This document shows, piece by piece, positions 36,489 through 46,063 of a stretch of 64,000 nucleotides of DNA (position 1 is its first letter; each line of letters opens with the position of its first letter). The notes below the pieces were generated by a model. That model searched no databases and was not told the origin of the DNA. It worked only from the letters and a program-made list of their open reading frames with translations. Position numbers and translations under genes: made by a program. This stretch comes from Aliidiomarina iranensis (lineage in GTDB: Bacteria; Pseudomonadota; Gammaproteobacteria; Enterobacterales; Alteromonadaceae): NCBI RefSeq assembly GCF_003987135.1, contig NZ_PIPJ01000001.1:310001-374000 (forward strand). Reading direction: 5' to 3'.

Positions 36489-37298
36489 ATGCCTGAATTA
36501 CCAGAAGTGGAAGTAAGCCGGCTAGGAATAACACCGCACGTGTTAGGGCAAAAGGTGAAAGCAGTACAAGTGTGGTTTCCCACCTTGCGCTGGCCCATTC
36601 CTGAGGCGGTAAAGTTGCTGCAAGGTGAAGAAATAGTGGCCATTCGCCGCCGTGCTAAATATTTGCTACTCGATTGTGTTCACGGCTCACTCATTATTCA
36701 TTTGGGGATGTCGGGTAAACTGCATGTGCTGCCTACCGAGCAACCGCGGCAAAAACACGATCATTTTGAGCTTGAATTGGATAACGGCATGAGTTTGCGT
36801 TTAAACGATGCCCGCCGTTTCGGTGCTGTGCTTTGGCAACTGCCAGATGAAACTCATGTGTTACTTGCAAGCCTTGGGCCTGAACCTTTAACCGATGATT
36901 TTGATGGTGAGCGCCTGTTTGCGCTTTCCCGTGGCAAAGCCGCGCCAGTGAAGAGTTTTATTATGGATAATGCGGTGGTTGTAGGTGTTGGAAATATTTA
37001 TGCCAACGAAGCCTTGTTTGCAAGTGGCATCGATCCACGCCGAGCGGCCGGTAAAGTGAGTAAAGCACGTTATCAAAAATTAGCCGAGCTCATAAAAGTA
37101 ATTCTTGCTCGTGCTATTGTGCAAGGCGGCACCACGCTAAAAGATTTTATGCAAGCTGATGGCAAACCCGGATACTTCAAACAAGAGTTATCGGTATACG
37201 GCCGGGCTGGTGAGCTTTGCTCAATTTGCGGGAGTAAAATTAAGCAAATAAGAATTGGCCAGAGAAATTCTTTTTATTGCCCCAAATGCCAACGATAA
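36489..37298 (+). CDS. mutM: Formamidopyrimidine-DNA glycosylase (Fpg)
   Basis: 269 aa. The catalytic Pro-Glu opens the protein ([11 protein letters not shown]), so the ATG at 36489 is fixed. HLGMSGKL, the H2TH segment [15 protein letters not shown] and the zinc finger [20 protein letters not shown] then CPKC are all present. It removes 8-oxoguanine and nicks abasic sites. Its 3' end overlaps the convergent bioH by 25 bp. Confidence 0.97.
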   Translation: MPELPEVEVSRLGITPHVLGQKVKAVQVWFPTLRWPIPEAVKLLQGEEIVAIRRRAKYLLLDCVHGSLIIHLGMSGKLHVLPTEQPRQKHDHFELELDNGMSLRLNDARRFGAVLWQLPDETHVLLASLGPEPLTDDFDGERLFALSRGKAAPVKSFIMDNAVVVGVGNIYANEALFASGIDPRRAAGKVSKARYQKLAELIKVILARAIVQGGTTLKDFMQADGKPGYFKQELSVYGRAGELCSICGSKIKQIRIGQRNSFYCPKCQR

Positions 37299-38113
37299 AG
37301 CTCGGTTGCAAACCTTTCTGGTTCAGTGAAAAATGGCGCGTGAGCACTTTCTGTAAAGTGCAAGGGGGGTGGCGCTGCCAGCGCATGCTGCCCATCTTGT
37401 GTTTGCCCAGCAAAGCTGCTGGGCAGGTAGCTTTGTACCGCATCGCTGGTTGCAATAGGAACAAGGCTATCGCGTCGGCCATACATGCGTAAAAGAGGCA
37501 CTGTAAGCTGCTCTAGGGGCTTGCGGAGATCAACCTCAGCCAGCCAACGCAACCCTGCAATTAGAGCCTGAGGGTGCGGCTCAGGGCGTTCATTTAGCAA
37601 TTTCCGCATAGTTTTTATTTCTTCCCTTGCTGCGGGGCTACCCAAAGCCTGAACCGCTAAAAAGCGTTCCAATGTTTTATGAAAATCGTTAGTGAGCTGA
37701 TACCGGAATGCTTCTAGGGTTGCCTGTTTGATACCAGGCCAATTACCGCGAGCCATAAAGCAGGGTGAGCTGGCGATTGTGGTAAGGCGCTTAATATAAG
37801 TGGGGTAATCAAGGGCCATTTGCATGGCAAAAAGCCCTCCCAAAGACCAACCAGCCAAATGAAATGGCTTTCCTATACTCTGCGCTAACTCTGCCATAAC
37901 CCGCGAAGATGCGCTCTGGAAATCTTCATCACCGGGATACCAAGCCGATTCCCCAAAGCCCGGTAAATCCACAGTAATCACTTGAAATTTTTCCGCTAAT
38001 AGCTCGCGAATGGGAAACCAAATCGCTTGGTTCAAACCCCAGCCGTGAAGAAGAACTAAAGGTTCACCAGAACCTTGTATACTAAGGCTCAAATTTGCGG
38101 AATGTTTTGCCAT
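37274..38113 (-). CDS. bioH: Pimeloyl-ACP methyl ester esterase BioH
   Basis: 279 aa alpha/beta hydrolase. The oxyanion hole is in [12 protein letters not shown], the nucleophile Ser in [12 protein letters not shown], Asp in [10 protein letters not shown] and His in [13 protein letters not shown]. These and the helical cap match BioH, which releases pimeloyl-ACP for biotin synthesis. The comF gene starts divergently 45 bp away, as bioH/gntX do in E. coli. Another alpha/beta esterase function is possible but less likely given the context. Confidence 0.88.
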   Translation of the reverse strand: MAKHSANLSLSIQGSGEPLVLLHGWGLNQAIWFPIRELLAEKFQVITVDLPGFGESAWYPGDEDFQSASSRVMAELAQSIGKPFHLAGWSLGGLFAMQMALDYPTYIKRLTTIASSPCFMARGNWPGIKQATLEAFRYQLTNDFHKTLERFLAVQALGSPAAREEIKTMRKLLNERPEPHPQALIAGLRWLAEVDLRKPLEQLTVPLLRMYGRRDSLVPIATSDAVQSYLPSSFAGQTQDGQHALAAPPPLHFTESAHAPFFTEPERFATELYRWHLGQ

Positions 38114-38158
38114 GAATAACTACCTTGAATCTAACTGCTGCAAGAGGAGGTAGGTACT

Positions 38159-38872
38159 ATGGTAAAGCTTTGGCAAGAATTGCGCAAAATTGAAAAGAAC
38201 GGCATATGTTGGCTCTGTGAGCAACCAGCAGTGTTGCAGTTTGGCTTGTGTGAATATTGTTTTATTGATTTACCCCGGCTACCACCGCGTTGTTGCGGTG
38301 ATTTAGCCTCGCAATTGCAGGCGGAGCAAACAGAAATCAGTGCTTGCCGTTTATGGTGTGCGGCACTTTCTTATGAAAATCCGGTAACGCGTTGGGTTCA
38401 GCAATATAAATATAGCCATCAACCGGCATTAGCCGATTGCTTTGCACCTCTCATGGCCGCGCAAGTGGTAAGTTTATATCGGCAGGAAAAAATATATTTA
38501 CCCGATGCGTTAGTGCCTGTGCCCCTTGGTAATTTGCGCTGGTATAAGCGCGGCTATAATCAAGCGGCCGTGTTGGCTGAAAAACTTGGCACTATATTGG
38601 GTATCCCCGTTATCTACTCAGTACGCAGGCGCTCAACACGAGCAAGCCACAGATTAAGCGCTAAAGAGCGAAAAGCGAATGTTAGCGGTGCTTTTCGCTG
38701 TATCGAAAAACCAGGTTATAAACGCTTAGCAATTGTTGATGATGTGATTACCAGCGGCGCTACCGTGAATGCAGTAGCTGCCGCATTAAAAGCGCAACAG
38801 CCTTGTTTAATCGATGCTTGGGCGTTTGCATACACACCTAAAAAACATCAGAAGGAAGTGAACGAAAGTTAA
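38159..38872 (+). CDS. comF: ComF-family phosphoribosyltransferase-like protein
   Basis: 237 aa. An N-terminal zinc ribbon (CWLCEQPAVLQFGLCEYC) is followed by a PRTase domain with QYKYSHQPALADCFAP, VPVPLGNLRWYKRGYNQA, RRRSTRASHRLSAKER and the PRPP loop LAIVDDVITSGATVNAVAA. GAGGAGGT lies before the ATG. The family (ComF/GntX) is tied to DNA uptake and use of DNA as nutrient; with comM in the same window this hints at natural competence. It overlaps the convergent deacetylase gene by 4 bp. Confidence 0.9.
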   Translation: MVKLWQELRKIEKNGICWLCEQPAVLQFGLCEYCFIDLPRLPPRCCGDLASQLQAEQTEISACRLWCAALSYENPVTRWVQQYKYSHQPALADCFAPLMAAQVVSLYRQEKIYLPDALVPVPLGNLRWYKRGYNQAAVLAEKLGTILGIPVIYSVRRRSTRASHRLSAKERKANVSGAFRCIEKPGYKRLAIVDDVITSGATVNAVAAALKAQQPCLIDAWAFAYTPKKHQKEVNES

Positions 38873-39792
38873 GAAATACCCTTCAAAAACGCAACCACAC
38901 TGCGGCCAAGGGAACTCATGTCATAACCGCCCTCAAGCATTGCAAGTATGCGGCCTTGGCAATGATTATCCGCAAGGTTTTTAAGTTCTTTACCTATCCA
39001 GAAGTAATCATCTTCCCGCAAATTGAATTGCGACATATCATCTTCCATATGGCCATCAAAGCCGGCGGATACCAGGATGAGATCAGGTTGGAAAGCATCG
39101 ATAGCAGGAAGCCATCGTTCGGCCACCGCAGCTTGCCATTCAAAGCCCTCAGAGCCAGCTGGCATGGGGATATTAATCACATGCGGGCTAATGGTATCGG
39201 CTCCCGTATTCGGATACAAAGGATGCTCGAATGACGAACAAAACAGTACGCGATCATCTTGAATGAAAATATCTTCGGTACCATTGCCGTGGTGAACATC
39301 GAAATCAACAATGGCTATGCGGGCAACAGGGTATTTCGCCATGGCATAGCAGGCAGCTACGGCAATGTTATTAAACACACAAAAACCCATCGCCGCGTTG
39401 TGTGTTGCATGGTGGCCCGGTGGGCGAATGGCGCAAAACGCTTTTTGATTCTCTCCCTGCATAATTTCATCAATGCCATTTATGCCGCTGCCAGCTGCGT
39501 GTAAAAAAGCCGTGAGCGAGCCATAGCTCATGAGGGTGTCGGGATCGAGCCAGATATGCTCATCTTCGCTTTTGGGTGCTTTAGCAAACACATCGTTCAC
39601 GTAATTCACATCGTGAGCACGATATAAATCCTCTTTGCTGGCTGGCGTGGCATCTTTTTGGGTTAAAACATATTCCATCCCAGAACGAATAAGTTGATCG
39701 TTAACTGCGCCCAAACGCTCGGGGCACTCGGGGTGAACTTCGGTAACCTTATGCAGGCTACAAGAACTATGGCTAAATACGGTAATTGACAT
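38869..39792 (-). CDS. HDAC-family (acetylpolyamine/acetyl-lysine) deacetylase
   Basis: 307 aa Zn-dependent arginase-deacetylase fold. RPPGHHATHNAAMGFCVFNN carries the catalytic His pair. DFDVHHGNGT holds the zinc Asp and His, SAGFDGH the second zinc Asp, and LEGGYD the C-terminal loop. All metal ligands are present, so it is probably active. The substrate (acetylated lysine, polyamine or other amide) cannot be read. It starts 25 bp after the stop of the acetyl-CoA hydrolase-GNAT gene on the same strand, suggesting one transcript. Confidence 0.88.
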   Translation of the reverse strand: MSITVFSHSSCSLHKVTEVHPECPERLGAVNDQLIRSGMEYVLTQKDATPASKEDLYRAHDVNYVNDVFAKAPKSEDEHIWLDPDTLMSYGSLTAFLHAAGSGINGIDEIMQGENQKAFCAIRPPGHHATHNAAMGFCVFNNIAVAACYAMAKYPVARIAIVDFDVHHGNGTEDIFIQDDRVLFCSSFEHPLYPNTGADTISPHVINIPMPAGSEGFEWQAAVAERWLPAIDAFQPDLILVSAGFDGHMEDDMSQFNLREDDYFWIGKELKNLADNHCQGRILAMLEGGYDMSSLGRSVVAFLKGIS

Positions 39793-39817
39793 CAGTTACC
39801 ACACCTTAATGTTGGGT

Positions 39818-41704
39818 TTATACAATGACAAGTTCGAGCGTTACTTCGCCAGGCTCATCGGCGGGCAGGCGAACAAAGCCAGCCTTTTCAAAAACAGCGA
39901 GCATTTTTTGATTCTCCGCACGCACGAAGGCCAACATAGTTCTCACACCTCGGAGTTTAGCGATACGAATCATTTCGGTGAGCAATAATTTTGCCATACC
40001 TTTGCCTTGGCTATTTTCTCGAGTTACAAATGCTGCCTCACAATTTTTACCATCATGGCTCAAATAATAGCGGCCAACCGCTTGTATTTGCGACATCGAA
40101 CCGCGTTGGCGAACAATGCAGAGCGCGAGATCTTTTGATTGATCAACACTAACCAAATTACACGATTTTTCTCGGTTCATTTGGGTAGGAATGGTGTTGT
40201 AGCGCATTTGTAGCGTTTCTTTCGTGTGGGAGTAAAAGAACTCTTGTAAGCGCCGCTCATCGCTAGGATTTAAAGGACGCAAATCATAAGCTTCGCCGTT
40301 AATTTCAATTTTTTTGAAGCCAACTTCGCCAAGTTCTGGAATTTCTACCGGGGTTTGCACTTGGTAGTGCGGCACATAGTAATGTTTTCTCACCTCCTCG
40401 AGTAACTGCGGGCGGAACTTAGGGTGGGCAACACGAATTAATTCAAGGGCACGTTCGCGGATACTTTTGCCCCGCAAAGAAGCAACACCAAATTCAGTTA
40501 CTACGTAATACACGTGCGCCCGCGAGGTCACTACACCACCGCCCTCGGTAATGTGCGGCACAATGCGTGATATAGTTCCGTTCGCGGCAGTTGAAGGCAG
40601 GGCAATAATAGGCTTGCCACCTTGGCTCATAGAAGCGCCGCGGCTGAAATCAACTTGACCACCAATACCTGAATAAAACTGATAGCCGATGGAATCAGAT
40701 ACAACCTGACCGGTTAAATCAACTTCGATGGCGCTATTAATTGAGATCATATTCTCGTTACGAGAAATATTAGCTGGTGAATTCACATATTCGCTAGGAT
40801 AAAAACCAATGTGTGGATTGTGATTCACATAATCGTATAAACGCTGAGTACCAATACAAAAACTGGTTACCACCTTGTGTTGATGGAAGGTTTTTTTCCG
40901 GTTGTTGATCACGCCACTCAGCATTAAATCCATGATGCCGTCGGTGATCAGCTCGCTGTGAACACCAAGATCTTTGTGGTTGTTCAAATAACGCAGCGTG
41001 GCTTCACACACTTTGCCAAAGCCAATTTGTATGGTGGCACCATCGTTAATCAATAAAGAAACATATTGGCCCACCCGTTCTGTAATCGGGTCTAATGCCG
41101 GCGGTTGGATTTCTAGGAGCGGCTCGCTGGCGTAGAAAAGTGCATCGATTTGCCCACGGTGAATAAATGCTTGGCCAAAGGTTACTGGCATTTGCGGGTT
41201 CACCTGAGCTATCACTATTTTTGCACTTCGCAAAGCTGCAGAAACAATATCAACAGAAACGCCCAGTGAGTGGTAGCCATGCTCATCGGCTGGGCTCACC
41301 ATAATCAGTGCGGCATCGAGAGGCAGAATCTCATCGGTAAATAACGAGGGAATATCGGACATGAAGGTTGGTGTGTAATCAGCACGCCCTTCAGCCACCG
41401 CTTTTCGCACTTGTTCACCGCCGATAAATAAAGAATTTATTTTGAAATTTCGAAGGTATTCAGGCTCTGCCCAGCGGTTGTTGCCAAAGGCGGCTACTTG
41501 CACAATTTCCACATCATGAAGATAGTTGCTGTTGGCGAGCAAATCCGCAATTAAAGCGTGGGGAACTGCGGCATGAGAGCCAATAAAAATACGTTGGCCA
41601 GATTTAATTAATTCAGGCCATTTGGCAGGTTTCCCGTGCAGGCGAAGTTGCTTGGCAACCGCTCGGTTGGGTTTATTTGTGGGGTTAGCTTGCTCACTTG
41701 GCAT
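39818..41704 (-). CDS. Acetyl-CoA hydrolase/transferase fused to a GNAT acetyltransferase
   Basis: 628 aa. Residues about 1-440 are an acetyl-CoA hydrolase/CoA-transferase: INDGATIQIGFG, the catalytic Glu in SAIEVDLTGQVVSDSIGYQF, SGIGGQVDFSRGA and VTEFGVASLRGKSIRERA. A GNAT domain follows (about 475-628) with the acetyl-CoA loop RENSQGKGMAKLLL and the terminal VFEKAGFVRL. The fusion may couple an acyl-CoA pool to acyl transfer. A perfect 13-bp inverted repeat lies upstream (41723-41758). The next gene downstream is an HDAC-type deacetylase. Confidence 0.88.
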   Translation of the reverse strand: MPSEQANPTNKPNRAVAKQLRLHGKPAKWPELIKSGQRIFIGSHAAVPHALIADLLANSNYLHDVEIVQVAAFGNNRWAEPEYLRNFKINSLFIGGEQVRKAVAEGRADYTPTFMSDIPSLFTDEILPLDAALIMVSPADEHGYHSLGVSVDIVSAALRSAKIVIAQVNPQMPVTFGQAFIHRGQIDALFYASEPLLEIQPPALDPITERVGQYVSLLINDGATIQIGFGKVCEATLRYLNNHKDLGVHSELITDGIMDLMLSGVINNRKKTFHQHKVVTSFCIGTQRLYDYVNHNPHIGFYPSEYVNSPANISRNENMISINSAIEVDLTGQVVSDSIGYQFYSGIGGQVDFSRGASMSQGGKPIIALPSTAANGTISRIVPHITEGGGVVTSRAHVYYVVTEFGVASLRGKSIRERALELIRVAHPKFRPQLLEEVRKHYYVPHYQVQTPVEIPELGEVGFKKIEINGEAYDLRPLNPSDERRLQEFFYSHTKETLQMRYNTIPTQMNREKSCNLVSVDQSKDLALCIVRQRGSMSQIQAVGRYYLSHDGKNCEAAFVTRENSQGKGMAKLLLTEMIRIAKLRGVRTMLAFVRAENQKMLAVFEKAGFVRLPADEPGEVTLELVIV

Positions 41705-41722
41705 TGCGGTTCCTTACTAAAA

Positions 41723-41758
41723 GCACCTCTAGGTTGCATGAATTTAACCTAGAGGTGC
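41723..41758 (-). terminator. Perfect 13-bp inverted repeat, probable M14-gene terminator
   Basis: Arms GCACCTCTAGGTT (41723-41735) and AACCTAGAGGTGC (41746-41758) with a 10-nt loop. On the minus strand it follows the M14 gene and is trailed by TTTT. It also lies only 19 bp ahead of the next ATG, so a regulatory role is possible. Confidence 0.7.
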
Positions 41759-41809
41759 AGAGTAGTAACGTGCTCGTAAAAGCGCCGCCCTAGCGATAAA
41801 CCGCTAAAA

Positions 41810-44446
41810 TTAGTGAGCGTGCGCGTCTTCGTCTTCTTCCTCTTCTTCGTCACCAACGGTGCCTAACGCATATTGGCTGAAGAAGATGGCGTTTGCCATA
41901 AGTTTTGAAGTTCCCCAGAAATAACCGCGGAAATTCACATTATCAGCAAAACCAACAACTCGGCCACCACCGTAACGGTGAGCCAGCACCGTTGTGCGCT
42001 CGCTTAATACTTCACGATTACCTTGTGAAGTATAGCCCGCAAATACAGGGGCTTCAGCGTATGTAGCAACATCAACAAAGGGCCGCTCGTTGTTCATGAA
42101 AGCAATAGTACTATTTTTAAAAATAGGCAGTGTTTCCCGGGAAAAACCAACCGTAAGCGGGTGGCTTAAATCGAGCTTACTGTTAAATATAGCACCGGCA
42201 ACGCGTTGTTGAGCAAAGAAATCATTACGATCAGCGTAAGATAACCCTTCCGTGCTGAACTTCTCACGGAACTCATCAGCAGGAACAACGGTGGTTCCCA
42301 GTAGGTTATTTTCGCTCATCCAACGTGCACCGCCTTTTTGGCCAATTAAGGTTCCGCCTTGGCGAACCCACTCTTGGAGCGAGTTTGTGAAGCGTTCGCT
42401 AAGGTTACGATGATTGCCATCGACCAAAATAATGTGCGTGTAGCGGCTGATATCAGAGCGATCTAAACGTTGCGTTTCAATCATAGATACCGGGATATTT
42501 AAATCACGATCTAGGTAATACCAAGCTTCGCCGGCTTCTTGTAAGTTAACGCCATCGCCAATAACCAACATAACCTTTGGTTCAGTGGCGGGGTTAATAC
42601 TGCGGCTTCCCACGTCCATGCCTACTGTTGATGTCATCCCACTAGTAATAGTGTGCACACGGACACGATTGGCATCAGCTAATTCAGTTAGGGTAGCTTG
42701 AATGTCTTGCCAAGGCTTATCTTGATAAGCTCGGGTTACAATCACGGCACCACGGTTGAACTGTGCATCGCCATTAGGCGTGTTCACGGTAACTTCATCA
42801 ACGGCTAAACGGGCATGAATGCCGTTCTTCAGTAAATGATTCAATACCCGCGGCGCAAAATGAGGTTCCCAGCTAAAAATATAACCAACATTCGTTTCTG
42901 CCAGCTGGTTATTGCTGAAATCGTTAGGGCCACTCCAAGGTGTTTCGGCCACGCGGAAGCGGCGATTTTGGCGAACTTCTGCAAACTCGACATTGAAGGC
43001 CATTGGCAGCGTCCACGCCGAAACATCATAAAATGTATTGTCCGGGAAATCTTGGCGCGTTGAGAAAGCACCTTTCAATAACCGGTAATTGCGTTGCCGA
43101 ATTGGAACATAAAAGGCCTCGCCTGGATTATAGGTTTGGTCATCCACGGTAAAGCTTTCGGTAACCGGGTAGGCGTCAATGCTGTGCGCCCGAAGAATGT
43201 TTAAAAGTTCGTGCATGCGGCCTTCATCGGCTTCTTTTAAAAGGTAGCCATCAAAGCTTTCTTTTCGCGCGAGCTCCATATTCTCTTTGAAGAATCGTTG
43301 TTGATACTCCAGTAACCAATCACGCTCAGCCACGGCACCAGCAATCGTTGATAACGAGGTTACAAATTGATTGCGGATAGTGAACGGAAAGGAAACATCC
43401 CCGTTGATAGATTCTTGCAGATGACCGCGCGATGAAGCCTGCTCGAATAAAATGCCGATTGTGCCTTGAGCATCGGGGTAGCTAGAACCTTTGCCGTAGT
43501 AGAAATCATCGAATGATTCTTCGGTGTAATACAAGCTCTGAATTTCATCGAGTGCTTCACCATGAAACTCGGCTAAACGTTCAGTTAAACGTACATTTTC
43601 ATCGGGTGTGAGCGGGTTCTTCCGCGAGGGAATACCGGGCTGGAAGAAGTAGGTTGCATCGGTACCCATTTCATGATGATCCGTAAGTACATTCGGTAAC
43701 CATGCTTGATAGGTGGCGATACGCGCTCTTGATTCAGGATGCTGTAGCAACAACCAATCACGGTTCAAATCAAACCAATAATGGTTCTGACGGCCTCTCA
43801 GCCAATCTTGTTGATGCTCGCGATGTTGGCTATCAGCACCTGGCGTCATGCTTTTATATTGGTTCACCCAAGTTGCAAAACGCGCCAAACCATCAGGGTT
43901 ATACATCGGGTCGAAAAGAATAACAGTGTTATCTAGCCATGCTTCGATTTCTGGCCCCTGTGCGGCGGCTAGATAATAGGCGGCAAGAATAGCCGCGTTG
44001 GAACCTGACGATTCATCACCATGCACGCTATAGCCCATGTATATCACTAAAGGCGCTTCCGTGGCGTTCACATTTTGGTTTGGGTCGGATACCGCCAAGT
44101 GCTGTTGCCGCATTTCTTCGAGGCGGTTTTGGTTTTCAGGCGCACTAATTTTTAACACCATCATGGGCCGGAATTCATGGCTTCTCCCGGTGATTTCGAG
44201 TGTGATTCGATCGGATTCATCGGCAAGTATTTCCATGTAACGGGCAATTTGCTCAGGGCGGGCGTGCCATTCGCCAACCTCAAAACCCAGAGCATCCGCT
44301 GGCTTGGTGATACTTTCATCGTAGCTTACGTTATTGGGTAAATAATAATCGAGGTCAGCGGCTAGGGCCGAAAAACTCATGGTGAGGGATGCCAAAAATA
44401 GCACCGTTAAGTGGCGATAGAACGAAAGGCTAGTTATTTTCATCAA
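41810..44446 (-). CDS. Secreted M14-family zinc carboxypeptidase-like protein
   Basis: 878 aa. A signal peptide (LTVLFLASLTMSFSALAA) is followed by the M14 domain in the N-terminal half. The zinc His/Glu are in GYSVHGDESSGSNAA, DPMYNPDGLARF follows, and TDHHEMGTDATYFF is near the third ligand. The C-terminal half (about 430-850) is a large accessory region with GDGVNLQEAGEAWYYLDRDL and TTVLAHRYGGGRVVGFADNV, resembling a glutamine-amidotransferase-like fold. The protein ends in an acidic/His tail (EEEEEDEDAHAH). It is likely an exported peptidase for protein scavenging. Confidence 0.88.
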   Translation of the reverse strand: MMKITSLSFYRHLTVLFLASLTMSFSALAADLDYYLPNNVSYDESITKPADALGFEVGEWHARPEQIARYMEILADESDRITLEITGRSHEFRPMMVLKISAPENQNRLEEMRQQHLAVSDPNQNVNATEAPLVIYMGYSVHGDESSGSNAAILAAYYLAAAQGPEIEAWLDNTVILFDPMYNPDGLARFATWVNQYKSMTPGADSQHREHQQDWLRGRQNHYWFDLNRDWLLLQHPESRARIATYQAWLPNVLTDHHEMGTDATYFFQPGIPSRKNPLTPDENVRLTERLAEFHGEALDEIQSLYYTEESFDDFYYGKGSSYPDAQGTIGILFEQASSRGHLQESINGDVSFPFTIRNQFVTSLSTIAGAVAERDWLLEYQQRFFKENMELARKESFDGYLLKEADEGRMHELLNILRAHSIDAYPVTESFTVDDQTYNPGEAFYVPIRQRNYRLLKGAFSTRQDFPDNTFYDVSAWTLPMAFNVEFAEVRQNRRFRVAETPWSGPNDFSNNQLAETNVGYIFSWEPHFAPRVLNHLLKNGIHARLAVDEVTVNTPNGDAQFNRGAVIVTRAYQDKPWQDIQATLTELADANRVRVHTITSGMTSTVGMDVGSRSINPATEPKVMLVIGDGVNLQEAGEAWYYLDRDLNIPVSMIETQRLDRSDISRYTHIILVDGNHRNLSERFTNSLQEWVRQGGTLIGQKGGARWMSENNLLGTTVVPADEFREKFSTEGLSYADRNDFFAQQRVAGAIFNSKLDLSHPLTVGFSRETLPIFKNSTIAFMNNERPFVDVATYAEAPVFAGYTSQGNREVLSERTTVLAHRYGGGRVVGFADNVNFRGYFWGTSKLMANAIFFSQYALGTVGDEEEEEDEDAHAH

Positions 44447-44615
44447 GTTAAACTCCTGATTTAGGTTGCCCTAAACTTAACAAAAATCCTGCATTGCGCC
44501 AACAGAGTTACTATGCAATGCGGTTCTGATGCGATAGAATAAACCCTACTAAAATACTCAGGTATCTGAATGCTCGATTACAACACTCGAGACAAATGAA
44601 GAAAAGGTGATGTGC

Positions 44616-45194
44616 ATGATTACAATTTCCGAATCCGCCCAAGCTCATTTTCGTGAATTACTCGGCCGCCAAGAAGAAGGCACGAACATTCGCGTATTTG
44701 TGGTGAATCCGGGCCGACCTAACGCAGAGTGTGGGGTATCCTATGCGCCGCAAGATTCGGTAGAAGATAGCGATGTTCGCTTGAACTTCGAGGGGTTCGA
44801 TGCGGTAGTAGATGCAGAAAGCGCGCCATTTCTCGAAGAAGCTGAAATTGATTTTGTTCAGCAAGAGCTAGGTTCGCAATTAACATTGAAAGCACCGAAC
44901 GCAAAAGCGCAAAAGGTTGCCGATGACGCTGAATTAATTGAGCGCGTTGATTACGTGATTCAATCTGAGATCAACCCACAATTAGCGAGCCACGGTGGGC
45001 AAGTAATGATTTCTGAAATCACCGAAGATGGTGTTGCCATTTTACAGTTTGGCGGCGGTTGTAATGGTTGTTCAATGGTAGATGTTACCTTGAAGGATGG
45101 CATCGAAAAGCAATTGCTCGAGCGCTTTCCTGAGGAACTTTCCGGAGTGCGTGATATTACTGAGCACGCTCGCGGTGAGCATTCATATTACTAA
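44616..45194 (+). CDS. nfuA: Fe-S biogenesis protein NfuA
   Basis: 192 aa from the ATG at 44616 ([16 protein letters not shown]), preceded by AAGGTG; in-frame ATG codons a few codons upstream are less likely. The N-terminal A-type scaffold-like domain has [19 protein letters not shown]. The C-terminal NifU domain has the cluster-binding [13 protein letters not shown]. It carries a [4Fe-4S] cluster to target proteins, especially under stress. Confidence 0.95.
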   Translation: MITISESAQAHFRELLGRQEEGTNIRVFVVNPGRPNAECGVSYAPQDSVEDSDVRLNFEGFDAVVDAESAPFLEEAEIDFVQQELGSQLTLKAPNAKAQKVADDAELIERVDYVIQSEINPQLASHGGQVMISEITEDGVAILQFGGGCNGCSMVDVTLKDGIEKQLLERFPEELSGVRDITEHARGEHSYY

Positions 45195-45211
45195 AGGTTC
45201 TTACAACTACA

Positions 45212-45255
45212 ATCGCAGAGAGTGCAAAACTAAGCCCTCTCTGCGGCTTTTTCAT
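45212..45255 (+). terminator. Terminator after nfuA
   Basis: CGCAGAGAG/CTCTCTGCG stem with a 14-nt loop and following GCTTTTTC, about 20 bp past the nfuA stop. Confidence 0.7.
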
Positions 45256-45322
45256 AGGCTCGGTGCAAATGGTTTGCCAGCGAGTTGCACAATAAACGAG
45301 GCGGTACTCTACATTTAGTGAA

Positions 45323-45979
45323 CTATTCATTGATGGATGCTTGCTCGGCTAAATTTATAACCACATGAGCAAAATCATAGTCTTCTTCACGAAATACGCG
45401 ATATTCCCCTTCAGAAACCTGTAAATGATCACTGTTTTCGCTGAGTAACTTTACTGCAAAATTTTCGGCAATGTCAGGGTCCGCGCCATAAACCAAAATG
45501 TTACACATTTTTCTTGAGCAAATAATTGATATTGGTTGTACATGATCGGTTTGTTGAATTTTTCGCAACAGTGCTTGATGGCTTAAAAAAGCGGCTGCAG
45601 AACCGAGTTTGCCTAATAGCGATATATTCGCTTCAATAATATTCGTTAACGAGGCTTCTTGATTCAGTAGCAACTCGATTTCGTTTGCAACCACATCGTC
45701 CAAATCCTTCTGTTGTTTTTGCACAGCCAACTCATCATGGTGTTCAGCGTTCGAATCATCCGTTGTTGTATTTGAATCTTTCGGCTGATTCGCCAGATCT
45801 TGTTCACTTCGAACTGTGATTTCGGCTTGATTTTCCGCATTTAATTGTAAAGATTGTGTATGTTTTAACGCTTTTTTGGGCAGAGGAAAAGGTTGGATGC
45901 TTGAGCTAATGGCGCTTAAAATCAATAGGATAAGGGTAATTCCAAGAAAGAAAGTGAGAATAGCTCGGAACATATTCAA
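45323..45979 (-). CDS. Unknown membrane-anchored periplasmic protein
   Basis: 218 aa. One N-terminal TM helix (AILTFFLGITLILLILSAIS) with no cleavage site is followed by a polar linker rich in Asn/Asp/Gln (about 35-105). A small domain then has SIICSRKMCNILVYG. The C-x4-C spacing in that strand recurs in predicted periplasmic proteins of proteobacteria and probably forms a disulfide. I do not recognise the family. It is divergent from the DUF4397 gene at 46064 (85-bp gap), so the two share a promoter region. Confidence 0.65.
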   Translation of the reverse strand: MNMFRAILTFFLGITLILLILSAISSSIQPFPLPKKALKHTQSLQLNAENQAEITVRSEQDLANQPKDSNTTTDDSNAEHHDELAVQKQQKDLDDVVANEIELLLNQEASLTNIIEANISLLGKLGSAAAFLSHQALLRKIQQTDHVQPISIICSRKMCNILVYGADPDIAENFAVKLLSENSDHLQVSEGEYRVFREEDYDFAHVVINLAEQASINE

Positions 45980-46063
45980 GGTCTCATGTTAGCGAGTTGT
46001 GATCCTGCTCAGGTGTACCCTGCGTAAATAATCGTTGCTGACAATCAAAACGAGGATACAACC

